From Bacteroidales bacterium UBA1180 (GTDB lineage: Bacteria; Bacteroidota; Bacteroidia; Bacteroidales; Paludibacteraceae): a DNA stretch of 35,801 bases. Of the stretch, positions 14,397-23,050 are shown piece after piece. Positions within the stretch are counted from its first letter, which is position 1; each line of letters starts with the position of its first letter. The stretch lies in NCBI GenBank assembly GCA_002310195.1, contig DBYS01000003.1, forward strand, positions 1,135 through 36,935, read 5' to 3'. The position numbers and the translations under genes are program-made. The notes beneath the pieces are model-generated. The model was not told where the DNA came from, did no database searches, and saw nothing but the letters and a program-made list of their open reading frames with translations.

Positions 14397-16733
14397 TCAC
14401 TTAATACGGGTTAAGTTGAGGCTCTCCTCGCCGAATGGGATACGGATCGTTTTGCCGTTGGGTGTGGTAAAGAACAGTCCGTAATTGGATGTGGTGTCTT
14501 CCGAGTCGGGTACGAACACGCCCATGCCCGCGTGCGCGCTATACCATATTGTACCTGTCATCCCCTTGGGCAGTGCTTCCAGCAGATCGCTCACGGTGAT
14601 TCCTTCGGGCAGCATCTCGCTGAGATCTTCTGCACCCTCCATGCCCTCCATCGCTCCCATCATCTCAATCATCGCTACGAGTTGAGCGGAGTCGGGGATG
14701 TTGAATGTGATGCCGCAGTGCAGGTCATCGGTGATGACTGCGTCGAGGATGCGGATGGACATATACTCGTTGACGGGGTACGACATGCGCCATTCGCCGG
14801 TAAGCTTGCGCGGTGCGTATTCGACCTCGGCTTTGCGGACGAACGGGATAGTGTCTGCTTCACCCCACAACCAGACGGAATCCTTGCCGTTGGTGCGGAA
14901 ACGAACGGTTTCGTCGGCTACGAAGAGCACAGCCTTGCCGGTGGTGTCGTTATAATCCGTCAGCAGCTCAGGAACGAGTGCAATGGTTGAGGTGTCAGTA
15001 AGCTGTATGAGCGACACATATTGCCCGTCGTGCTGATTTTCGGGAAAGACGAGCACATACGCTGTGTCGCATGAGGTGTAGCAGCCTTGCTGCAGCTCAA
15101 TGGGTTTGATCTTGTCGGGATTATCGCCGCCGCATGAAGGGAGCAAGGCGCTGAAGAGCAACACCAGACAGGTCAATGCACCTGATACAACACTTCGGCC
15201 GATGTGACGCACTTGTCGCTCAAAATCGTCCTTGCCGGTGATGGCGGCATTGCGTATCTGCGCGCGATAATTGTATATGGTGTTCGGGGCATAACGCAGT
15301 AGTTGGGCAATCTTTGCGCTTGCATCAATGCCGAGACGCACGAGAGCAAAGATCCGCAGTTCGGTGGTAAGTATATCGCCTTGTTTAGGCATGATGCGTG
15401 CCTCGGGACGCAGCAGAGCGTTGAAGTCATTGACGAAGGTGGGGTAGAGCGTGAGGAAGGTCTGGTCGAAATCGCGGTAGAATACCATCATCTCTTTCCG
15501 TAGGAAAGCATCGGGATCTTTCTCGGTCTTGCGCGCCATACGTGCCATGCGGTCGATCATGTTGCTATATACCTCAAGATAACGGCAGATGTACTGCTCC
15601 TTAACCATGTTGCTCTCCTCAAGCTGGCTGTTGAGCGTGCGGAGCTTGCGGTTGAGGGCATGCAACTCATTGTTGCGCTTGTGGGCAACAAACACGGCTG
15701 CGATGATGCCCAATATAACCACGATCAGTCCGATGACCGCCGCCCACAGACGGAAGTTGAACTGCTCCTGCTCATCCTCGTGCGTACGGGTGATCATCAG
15801 TGCCAACGGGGCAATCTGCTGATAACGGGTTACGGCGTTGAAAGTGTTGGCATTGTTCACCGAGTAATTGATATAACGATACGCGCGGTCCAAATCGCCG
15901 GTATTGTATGCCTCCATGGCTACCATCCACGACGAACCGTTATCCGTCACTCCGCACTGCACATCGGCTATTGCCGAGCGCAACAACCATTGATGAAACG
16001 ATTGTGTGTTGCCCATCTCGCGGTAGATGATGGCGCGCTCGAAGGCAAAGATGGCGTAATCATGCATCTGCGGAGTGAGCCTCGCCATAGCCGAGTCGGT
16101 ATAAGCCAGTGCTGTCAGGTAGTCGCGACGGCTGTTGGCACGCGTGATGCACTGACGGAAATATTCCATCGGACGCCACCCCTGCGCATCGCAGTACATA
16201 ATCAGCGAGTCGGCATACGCCTGCGCCTGCGCCCAACAATTATCGGCATACGGATGGAGCTTGGCAGACATCGATGCCTCGTTGTACAAACGGTACATCG
16301 CGTCGTAATATGTTACTGTGTACGCTTCGGGCACGGACGGGAGCTTGGCTCGCTCAAGCAGTGCGGCATCGTAGTTGCCGATGGATGCCAGCAGACGAAT
16401 GCGGCGTATAGCGGCAAGAACGGATATGTCAGGGTCATTGGCGTCGATAGCATTGCAATAGTAATGCAGCGCAGAGTCACTCTGGTAGGGTACATAGAGT
16501 TCCGCGACACGCAGGTTGTTGGCAGGCGTAGCCGGCAGGGCAGTGATTGAGTCGATCTGCGCCTGACGCGCGGCTACATAACTGCCGGCATCTGTTACCA
16601 TAGCGTCATATACAGCTACGAGCGAGTCGGTGCGACTATCATTGCCGGATCGTGTGCCCGAACATACGGTAGCATGACACAGGAGTATGAATGACAGGGA
16701 GAGAATGTACAAAGCTGACGGACGTGTATTCAT
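14397..16733 (-). CDS. DUF6377-type membrane regulator fused to a lipoprotein-like domain
   Basis: 778 residues. Residues 1-24 are a signal sequence; about 35-325 are TPR-like helical repeats in the periplasm; 329-350 is a membrane span; 351-375 is a short coiled coil; about 455-497 is a LuxR-like helix-turn-helix (TTELRIFALVRLGID, then KIAQLLRYAPNTIYNYRAQIR). This is the layout of DUF6377 transcriptional regulators, which normally end about where this one reads FERQVRHIG (504-512). Here the frame continues into a second hydrophobic stretch (519-533) ending in a lipobox-like LPSCGG (Cys534), then about 240 residues of unrecognised domain. It is divergent from susC, so it may control that locus. 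Confidence 0.8.
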   Translation of the reverse strand: MNTRPSALYILSLSFILLCHATVCSGTRSGNDSRTDSLVAVYDAMVTDAGSYVAARQAQIDSITALPATPANNLRVAELYVPYQSDSALHYYCNAIDANDPDISVLAAIRRIRLLASIGNYDAALLERAKLPSVPEAYTVTYYDAMYRLYNEASMSAKLHPYADNCWAQAQAYADSLIMYCDAQGWRPMEYFRQCITRANSRRDYLTALAYTDSAMARLTPQMHDYAIFAFERAIIYREMGNTQSFHQWLLRSAIADVQCGVTDNGSSWMVAMEAYNTGDLDRAYRYINYSVNNANTFNAVTRYQQIAPLALMITRTHEDEQEQFNFRLWAAVIGLIVVILGIIAAVFVAHKRNNELHALNRKLRTLNSQLEESNMVKEQYICRYLEVYSNMIDRMARMARKTEKDPDAFLRKEMMVFYRDFDQTFLTLYPTFVNDFNALLRPEARIMPKQGDILTTELRIFALVRLGIDASAKIAQLLRYAPNTIYNYRAQIRNAAITGKDDFERQVRHIGRSVVSGALTCLVLLFSALLPSCGGDNPDKIKPIELQQGCYTSCDTAYVLVFPENQHDGQYVSLIQLTDTSTIALVPELLTDYNDTTGKAVLFVADETVRFRTNGKDSVWLWGEADTIPFVRKAEVEYAPRKLTGEWRMSYPVNEYMSIRILDAVITDDLHCGITFNIPDSAQLVAMIEMMGAMEGMEGAEDLSEMLPEGITVSDLLEALPKGMTGTIWYSAHAGMGVFVPDSEDTTSNYGLFFTTPNGKTIRIPFGEESLNLTRIK

Positions 16734-16754
16734 GGCAGTTAAATTAAGTCAGTG

Positions 16755-16786
16755 CAAAGGTACAAAAAAATGCTGACTAATGCAAA
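16755..16786 (-). promoter_or_regulatory. promoter of the DUF6377 fusion gene
   Basis: Minus strand: TTTG (16783-16786), 20-nt spacer, TACCTTTG (16755-16762). The start codon is 21 nt after the -7 box. Confidence 0.85.
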
Positions 16787-16922
16787 TGTTTAGGGCTGAT
16801 AGAGTAAAATATTGCCGGAAAGTGGTTTTGTTTGCAAACTCTGCTTATCACTTTTTTGCCACTTTTTTGCTGTTCTGTAAAAATCGTTAATGCCTGATAT
16901 AGTGCGGGTTGCGTAAAAATAT

Positions 16923-16947
16923 CATCCACTTAGCAGGTATGTGGATG
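16923..16947. promoter_or_regulatory. inverted repeat upstream of susC, candidate operator
   Basis: CATCCAC (16923-16929) and GTGGATG (16941-16947) are perfect 7-nt inverted arms with an 11-nt gap, ending 9 nt before the susC -33 element. Arm centres are 18 bp apart, near two helical turns, and the site is centred near -60 from the likely start of transcription. That position suits an activator dimer. The rest of 16787-16922 shows only a direct repeat CACTTTTTTGC (16851-16872 region). Confidence 0.5.
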
Positions 16948-16956
16948 CGTAGCGCT

Positions 16957-16988
16957 CTTGCATACGTGCGAAAATTTCCGTAACTTTG
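16957..16988 (+). promoter_or_regulatory. promoter of the glycan utilisation operon
   Basis: Plus strand: CTTG (16957-16960, one mismatch to TTTG), 20-nt spacer, TAACTTTG (16981-16988). The weaker -33 element is what one expects for an activated promoter. No further TAnnTTTG promoter is seen before 33001, so the locus may be one long transcript. Confidence 0.75.
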
Positions 16989-17049
16989 CATAAATTTTTC
17001 AACCATGGAAGCGCTCAAACAGCATCATATTAACCAACACAATAAAGCG

Positions 17050-20000
17050 ATGAAGCACACACTATTTACGACTGCTTTGTTATTTCTGTTAGCGTTGCCT
17101 GCGATGGCTGCGGTGACAGTGACCGGCACCGTGTTCGATGCAAACAACGAACCGGTGATCGGCGCGAGTGTCCTCGAACAGGGCACCACGAACGGAACCG
17201 TCACGGACTTTGACGGTCAGTTCACATTGGAAGTAGCCAACGCCAATGCAACGTTGGTAGTCAGTTATGTCGGCATGAAGACCGCCAATGTGGCTCTTGC
17301 CGGCAAGACCAGCGTACGCGTCATCCTGCAGGAAGACGCCGAGGTGATCGATGAGGTTGTGGTAATCGGTTACGGTACGCAGAAGAAACGCGACGTGACC
17401 ACAGCTATCTCATCGGTTGATACCGAGAACTTGGAGAAACTGCCCATCACCTCTGCAGCTCAGGCTATGCAGGGTAAGGCTGCCGGCGTGACGGTAGTTA
17501 AGCCTAACGGCCAACCGGGTACGGGTATGGTAGTGCGCGTGCGCGGTACAACATCTATGAACGCGAGCAACGACCCGTTGTATGTAGTGGATGGCGTGCC
17601 GATGACCGACATCGACTTCCTTGCTCCGAACGACATTGAGAGCATGCAGATCCTGAAAGACGCATCTTCCGCAGCCATCTACGGTAGCCGTGCTGCCAAT
17701 GGTGTGATCATGATCACTACGAAGGCTGGTCATGCCCGTGCGGAGAAAGTGAAAGTGGGATTCTCAATGTACGGCGGCTGGACGCAAGTGGCCAAACGTA
17801 TGGAGAGCCTGAACTTCGAACAGTACCGCGAGTATCTGCAGGATCTCGGCTCGAATGTAGTGCTGCCCGACGGCTTGACTGACCAGACAAACTGGTTTGA
17901 TGAAACGTATCACACCGGTTCGACGCAGAACTACCAGCTCAATGTCAGCGGCAGTACCGATAAGGTGAACTACTTCCTCTCCGGCGGTTATACCAATGAG
18001 GTGGGTATAGTGAACACAACTAAGTACAGCCGTTACAACTTCCGCACCGCACTGGATGTGGATGTAACCAAGTGGCTGAACATCGGTGCGAACGTGGCAT
18101 ACGCTTACAGCGATAATCAAGGCGGTATCAGTTCGGGTACAGGTGCCAACCGTGGCGGCCTGGTGCTCTCGGTGTACAACACGCCGAGTTATGCGCCGAT
18201 CTACGATCCGGAGAATCCGGCCCATTATTACACGAACTTCTATGGCGTGAGCAACATCACTCACCCGCTTGAGAACATCGAGCGCTACAAGAACCAGCAC
18301 ACGCTGCAGCATCGTCTGCTCGCCAGCGGCAAAGGTATCATCACGCTATATGATACCAAGAAGTTCCAGCGCGATGACAATTTCCAGCACTCGCTGAAGT
18401 TCACCACGACGTTCACCGAGGACCTGCGTATCATCAACTACACCTCGTTCCTTGATCCCGAAAAGACCTCTTGGGGACGTACGCAGTACGGCGAGGGTCA
18501 GGATACCCGCAGTTTTGACATGGTAACGATCTGGGATAACGTGCTCAACTACAACGGCCAGTTCGACAAGCATAACTTGGATGTCATGCTCGGTTCGTCC
18601 TACACCAATTCGATGTACACGTGGGCAGGTATCTACGGCAGCCATTATGCTGACGGCACGATCCAGACGCTGAACGCTGCAAACAAGATCGATCCGGGTA
18701 GCACGCGCACCACCGCATCGGCTTGGGCAATCATGTCAGCTTTCGCGCGTGTGAGCTATAATTATGATAGCCGTTATCTCATCTCCGCCAACTTCCGTGC
18801 TGACGGTTCGAGCAAGCTCGCTCCGGAGCACCGTTGGGGATTCTTCCCGTCGTTCAGTGCCGCATGGCGTATATCCGGCGAGCAGTTCATGCAGGACGTG
18901 GACTGGATCGATGACCTCAAGATCCGCGGCGGTTGGGGACAGACCGGTAACCAGGCCGGCATAGGCGACTACGCTTACTTGGAGCGCTACAGCATCAACC
19001 GTCAGGACTGGTGGAAGACCGGTAACGAACATGCCGTACCGACCTATAGCCAAAGTTCGCTTCGCAATACCGATCTCACATGGGAGACCACTACGCAAAC
19101 GAACGTCGGACTGGACTGGACAATGCTTCACAACCGTCTGTCACTGACCTTCGACTGGTACTACAAGTATACGACTAACATGCTCATGTGGGTATCTCTG
19201 CCAGCAGGCTCTGCTGCTGTAAGTTCGATCCAGCGTAACGAAGGCGAGATGATGAACACGGGCGTGGAGTTCAGCTTGACCTCGCATAATTTCGTACGTA
19301 AGAACTTCAAGTGGGATACGCAGTTCAATATCTCGCACAACAAGAACCGCCTCGCGAAGCTCGCCACCAGCCAGGTGTATTATGATGCCAAGGTGACGGA
19401 TATCCTGGCCGAGTACTGCGTACGCAATACTCCGGGTATGCCGCTCGGCTCGTTCTTCGGTTACAAGACCGGCGGTGTTGATCCCGAGACGGGTGAACTC
19501 ATCTATCTCGACACCAACGATGACGGTGAGGTAACAGCCAACGATCGTACGTACATCGGCGACCCGAACCCCGACTTCACGTTCGGTATGACGAACAGTT
19601 TTCACTTCTACGGTGTAAGCATCAGTTTCCTGTTGCAAGGCTCGTACGGTAACGACATATTCAATGCCAGCCGTATAGAGACCGAAGGTATGTATGACGC
19701 CAAGAACCAGTCTGTACGTATCCTCGACCGTTGGCGTCGCCCGGGTATGGTAACCAGCATTCCTAAGGCAGGTTTCGATATGCGCGTGAGCGATTACTTC
19801 GTTGAGGACGGCAGTTACATCCGTCTCAAAGACCTGACCATCGGTTACGAGTTCTCCGGCGAATGGATGAAACGCATCGGCATGACGCGTCTGCAGCCGT
19901 ATTTCTCGGCACAGAACCTGTTCACGCTGACCAAGTATCTGGGTATGGATCCCGAGGTGAACCAGAGCGGCAACTCCGGTACGGTGCAGGGACTTGACTA

Positions 20001-20055
20001 CGGTACCTACCCACAGACCCGTTCGTTCGTGCTTGGTATAAACATTGAATTCTAA
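17050..20055 (+). CDS. SusC-family TonB-dependent outer membrane receptor
   Basis: 1001 residues from MKHTLFTTALLFLLALPAMA, a clean signal peptide. The ATG at 17005 lies only about 10 nt after the expected transcription start and would bury the signal peptide, so 17050 is chosen. Residues about 22-95 form the carboxypeptidase-regulatory-like domain (TVTGTVFDANNEPVIGASV), about 98-230 the plug (EVVVIGYGTQKK and NDPLYVVDGVPM), and the rest the 22-strand barrel ending in an aromatic-containing strand (SFVLGINIEF). With SusD it forms the lidded complex that imports oligosaccharides across the outer membrane using TonB energy. Confidence 0.95.
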   Translation: MKHTLFTTALLFLLALPAMAAVTVTGTVFDANNEPVIGASVLEQGTTNGTVTDFDGQFTLEVANANATLVVSYVGMKTANVALAGKTSVRVILQEDAEVIDEVVVIGYGTQKKRDVTTAISSVDTENLEKLPITSAAQAMQGKAAGVTVVKPNGQPGTGMVVRVRGTTSMNASNDPLYVVDGVPMTDIDFLAPNDIESMQILKDASSAAIYGSRAANGVIMITTKAGHARAEKVKVGFSMYGGWTQVAKRMESLNFEQYREYLQDLGSNVVLPDGLTDQTNWFDETYHTGSTQNYQLNVSGSTDKVNYFLSGGYTNEVGIVNTTKYSRYNFRTALDVDVTKWLNIGANVAYAYSDNQGGISSGTGANRGGLVLSVYNTPSYAPIYDPENPAHYYTNFYGVSNITHPLENIERYKNQHTLQHRLLASGKGIITLYDTKKFQRDDNFQHSLKFTTTFTEDLRIINYTSFLDPEKTSWGRTQYGEGQDTRSFDMVTIWDNVLNYNGQFDKHNLDVMLGSSYTNSMYTWAGIYGSHYADGTIQTLNAANKIDPGSTRTTASAWAIMSAFARVSYNYDSRYLISANFRADGSSKLAPEHRWGFFPSFSAAWRISGEQFMQDVDWIDDLKIRGGWGQTGNQAGIGDYAYLERYSINRQDWWKTGNEHAVPTYSQSSLRNTDLTWETTTQTNVGLDWTMLHNRLSLTFDWYYKYTTNMLMWVSLPAGSAAVSSIQRNEGEMMNTGVEFSLTSHNFVRKNFKWDTQFNISHNKNRLAKLATSQVYYDAKVTDILAEYCVRNTPGMPLGSFFGYKTGGVDPETGELIYLDTNDDGEVTANDRTYIGDPNPDFTFGMTNSFHFYGVSISFLLQGSYGNDIFNASRIETEGMYDAKNQSVRILDRWRRPGMVTSIPKAGFDMRVSDYFVEDGSYIRLKDLTIGYEFSGEWMKRIGMTRLQPYFSAQNLFTLTKYLGMDPEVNQSGNSGTVQGLDYGTYPQTRSFVLGINIEF

Positions 20056-20088
20056 GTTTCGATTGCATAAATAGAAAGGAACACAAGT

Positions 20089-21594
20089 ATGAAAAAGTAC
20101 ATTTATATACTTAGCATCGCAGCCCTCTCACTGATGACTGCCTGCAGTCTGGATCGTGAACCGCTCTCCGATCAGTCGGAACTGAATGTGTCCAAGGAGG
20201 GTGATGACTCCGAGCGTATCAAGTTCAAGGACCGCGCAGCAATCTTCGCAGTCTACAACGATCTGTACAACGTGATGCGTGACCGTCAGGAGCACTGGTA
20301 CCTGGATTACCTGCTCTTCGGTGAGTCGCGTACCGATAATGCCTACGCCGGCACGACCGGTGCAGAGGTGGTGCCCGTGGAGACCAACGCCCTCGATGCA
20401 TCGAACCCGGATATAGCACGTGACTGGGACCGTTACCTTGAGGATATAGCCAAGGCAAACGTTGTAATCACGAACATTGACCTCGTGCCCGACCCTACGT
20501 TCGCTGAGAGCGAGCGTCAGCAGTGGAAAGCTGAAGCAAAGATTTTCCGTGGTATGATGATCTTCGACTTGGCACACTGGTTCGGCAATATCCCTCTAAA
20601 CCTCACCGAGGCTCCGGATATAACGGCCGATAATATTGAGGAGGTTTATCCTATCTACTTCCCCAAACCCGTTACGCAGGACTCTGCCTACAAGCAGGTG
20701 ATAGCCGACCTGACCGAGGCTATCCCGTATGCTCCGGCACTGAACGCAGGCGACAAGACTCGCTTGAGCAAGACCGTTGCTTACGCTCTGCTGGCGAAGC
20801 TCTATGCCGAGCTTGGCGATTGGGATAAGGTGATTGAGTACTCCGATCTCGTGTTTGCTGACGGTATCCGTTTGGAGGCTAATTATGCCGATCTGTTTGG
20901 CTATGATGAGGATAAGAAGGATGCTGTGCTCCGCAACTCTGTCGAGTCAATCCTTGAGATGCAGTACTACGCCGGTAGTGGCAGTTGGGTGACGTGGATG
21001 TTCGGCCGCGATATGGCTGACCCCGAATCGAACTTCACTTGGGCCAAGTGGATTACTCCGAGCCGCGACCTGATCAAAGCTTTTGAGAAGGAAGGTGACA
21101 ATATCCGCTACAATCAAACCGTTGTTTGGGATGCCTGCAACTGGAGCAACTACTATCCTGCCAACAACTATCCGTTTATGTACAAGTGCCGCTCGGCATA
21201 CAATAGTATCATCAAGCTCCGTGGAGCAGATATTCAGCTGCTGAAAGCTGAGGCTCTTGCCCACAAGGGCGACCTTGCCGGTGCTGCCGTACTTGTTGAC
21301 GAGATACGTGCACGCGTCAACCTGCCTGCTCTCGATATATCGAAGACCGGCAGCGAAGAAGCCATGCTCAACTCCATCCTCAACGAGCGCCGTCTGGAGC
21401 TCGCACTTGAGGGACAGCGTCTGTTCGACCTCATCCGTTTCGGCAAGCTGATGGAAGTGATGAACAACATTAACCAGCGTGACGAAGGACGTATACCGCA
21501 AGCCCGTCCGTTCGTTCCGGATCACCGGCTCATGCCGATCCCGCAGACGGCGCTCGACAAGAATGCTAACCTCGTTCAAAACCCCGGATACTAA
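20089..21594 (+). CDS. SusD-family glycan-binding lipoprotein (RagB/SusD)
   Basis: 501 residues. The lipobox LMTAC gives acylated Cys19, followed by acidic residues (SLDREPLSD) as in surface-export signals. The SusD N-terminal half includes KAEAKIFRGMMIFDLAHWFG (the conserved R..YF.L.R.FG region) and TPR helices at about 150-260. The C-terminal half ends with LNERRLELALEGQRLFDLIRFGK and the closing LMPIPQTALDKN...QNPGY typical of the family. It forms the lid over SusC and binds the incoming glycan. A purine-rich stretch (AAAGGAA, about 20076-20082) precedes the start, unusual for this phylum. Confidence 0.95.
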   Translation: MKKYIYILSIAALSLMTACSLDREPLSDQSELNVSKEGDDSERIKFKDRAAIFAVYNDLYNVMRDRQEHWYLDYLLFGESRTDNAYAGTTGAEVVPVETNALDASNPDIARDWDRYLEDIAKANVVITNIDLVPDPTFAESERQQWKAEAKIFRGMMIFDLAHWFGNIPLNLTEAPDITADNIEEVYPIYFPKPVTQDSAYKQVIADLTEAIPYAPALNAGDKTRLSKTVAYALLAKLYAELGDWDKVIEYSDLVFADGIRLEANYADLFGYDEDKKDAVLRNSVESILEMQYYAGSGSWVTWMFGRDMADPESNFTWAKWITPSRDLIKAFEKEGDNIRYNQTVVWDACNWSNYYPANNYPFMYKCRSAYNSIIKLRGADIQLLKAEALAHKGDLAGAAVLVDEIRARVNLPALDISKTGSEEAMLNSILNERRLELALEGQRLFDLIRFGKLMEVMNNINQRDEGRIPQARPFVPDHRLMPIPQTALDKNANLVQNPGY

Positions 21595-21615
21595 TCGCAT
21601 AAAACTCGTACAACA

Positions 21616-23049
21616 ATGAAAAAGTATCTAACTATAGTCATGGCAGCGCTGCTGATGGCGGCGTGCCAACCGGAACATTTCCGTGAGGTCTATCCGGAGG
21701 GTAGTCCGGATCTTAAGGCCACCTTGCTGACCGAGAGCGTGCTCTTCGGTACGGACAGCGTAGCCTTCCGCGTGACCATCGACGAGACCAAAACCCCGCT
21801 CTCGCAACTGCAAGTGAAGGTGATGGTCGGTCTGCGCGTGGTAGCTACCGAACTGCTTCGCACGAAGGATTATCACTTTGAGGCAGAGCTGAAGTACGCT
21901 GTGCCGTTCGGGCCGAACATGCCCGAGGGCGAGGATGTGAAGATCTACCTCACCGCTACGAACATCGAGGGTACAGCCACCAATCTGATCCTGACGGGCT
22001 GCACAGGCCGTCGTCCGGCTATCGAAACGATGTACATCATGCCGCCTACGGTGCAGTACGCTGCTATCGGCAAGGGCAAACAGATGACCTGGGATGCTGA
22101 CAAAGAGGCGTTTGTGGCGTATGACCTCAAGTACCCGAAATCCATCGAATGTCTGCTGGCAGTGACCGGCACGAAGTTCGGCCGTGTGGACTGGAACACT
22201 CCTGTGTTCGGCATGGTGAACGATGTGCTGCAACTCATCACCAAGGAGCAGTTTGAAAGTGAAGAAGCCAGCTCGATCATTCTGGAGGATGATAATTTTG
22301 AGACTATCGATACAATCATCTTCAACCCCTTGACTTTCGACGTGTATATCGGCGGCAAGATCGCCGAACCTGTGACAGCTATCGATGTGATGGTTGACCT
22401 CGCAGAGGAGCCTTCGTATATCTCGTCGTCCGCAGCCAAGAAGGAGTATCGCGGCGCAAAGATCTTCTTCGACAAGAACAGCGAAGTGGAGATCACCGGT
22501 GTTGTTGATCTTGAGAAAGCATACAACCTCGACTGGATGGAGTACCTTGGCGGCAACAAGATCAAGTTCCTTGGTGAGAAAGGACAGTACTATGTCTCGT
22601 ACAAAGTGGCTGAGGACTACCTCGTAGTTGAACCTCTCTACGACACCACCGAGCCTGACGTGATGTACCTCTGCGGTGTAGGTATGGGGCAACCCTCATG
22701 GTCGCCTAAGGCTACCAGCGGTTGGGGCTTCGACAGTCCGAACCAGAACTTCGTTGCTCGCACCATCGCGCCTAAGACCTATCAGTTCACCGTCTATATG
22801 CTCAATGATGCGGAGAACACCGATCATCCGGGCTTCGGTAGCGTGAACTTCAAGTTCTTCCACCAGCACGGATGGGGTGGCGAAGAGACTTCAACCGATT
22901 ACACCCAGCAAGGCCTGAATATCGTCAGCTCTACTGAGGAGAGCAATGTCGGCAACTGGTGGTCGAGCGCAAGCCCGCTGTTTGAAGGCATCTATCGCAT
23001 TACGCTTGACAAGAACAAGATGGAAACCCGTTACGAAAAACTCCGCTAA
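21616..23049 (+). CDS. surface glycan-binding lipoprotein, SusE/F-position
   Basis: 477 residues. The lipobox LLMAAC gives Cys17 (CQPEHFREVYPEG). Residues about 25-120 look like an Ig-like module of the DUF5016/DUF5125 kind, the middle holds beta-sandwich material, and the end (about 345-477, starting MYLCGVGMGQPSW and rich in Trp, Gly and Phe) resembles a carbohydrate-binding domain. Position directly after SusD and the lipoprotein signal fit a surface glycan-binding protein that captures polymer next to the SusCD complex. Ligand not determined. It is followed 1 nt later by the GH30 gene. Confidence 0.78.
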   Translation: MKKYLTIVMAALLMAACQPEHFREVYPEGSPDLKATLLTESVLFGTDSVAFRVTIDETKTPLSQLQVKVMVGLRVVATELLRTKDYHFEAELKYAVPFGPNMPEGEDVKIYLTATNIEGTATNLILTGCTGRRPAIETMYIMPPTVQYAAIGKGKQMTWDADKEAFVAYDLKYPKSIECLLAVTGTKFGRVDWNTPVFGMVNDVLQLITKEQFESEEASSIILEDDNFETIDTIIFNPLTFDVYIGGKIAEPVTAIDVMVDLAEEPSYISSSAAKKEYRGAKIFFDKNSEVEITGVVDLEKAYNLDWMEYLGGNKIKFLGEKGQYYVSYKVAEDYLVVEPLYDTTEPDVMYLCGVGMGQPSWSPKATSGWGFDSPNQNFVARTIAPKTYQFTVYMLNDAENTDHPGFGSVNFKFFHQHGWGGEETSTDYTQQGLNIVSSTEESNVGNWWSSASPLFEGIYRITLDKNKMETRYEKLR

Positions 23050-23050
23050 T

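Noticed and set aside
15660..16550. 296-codon plus-strand frame inside the DUF6377 gene
   Set aside because: Antisense shadow without domain, signal peptide or promoter.
16851..16872. Direct repeat CACTTTTTTGC as an operator
   Set aside because: Simple AT-rich doubling far from the -33 box; much weaker than the inverted repeat at 16923-16947.
17005..17049. Upstream start for SusC
   Set aside because: It would leave almost no leader after the promoter and place 15 residues before a perfect signal peptide.
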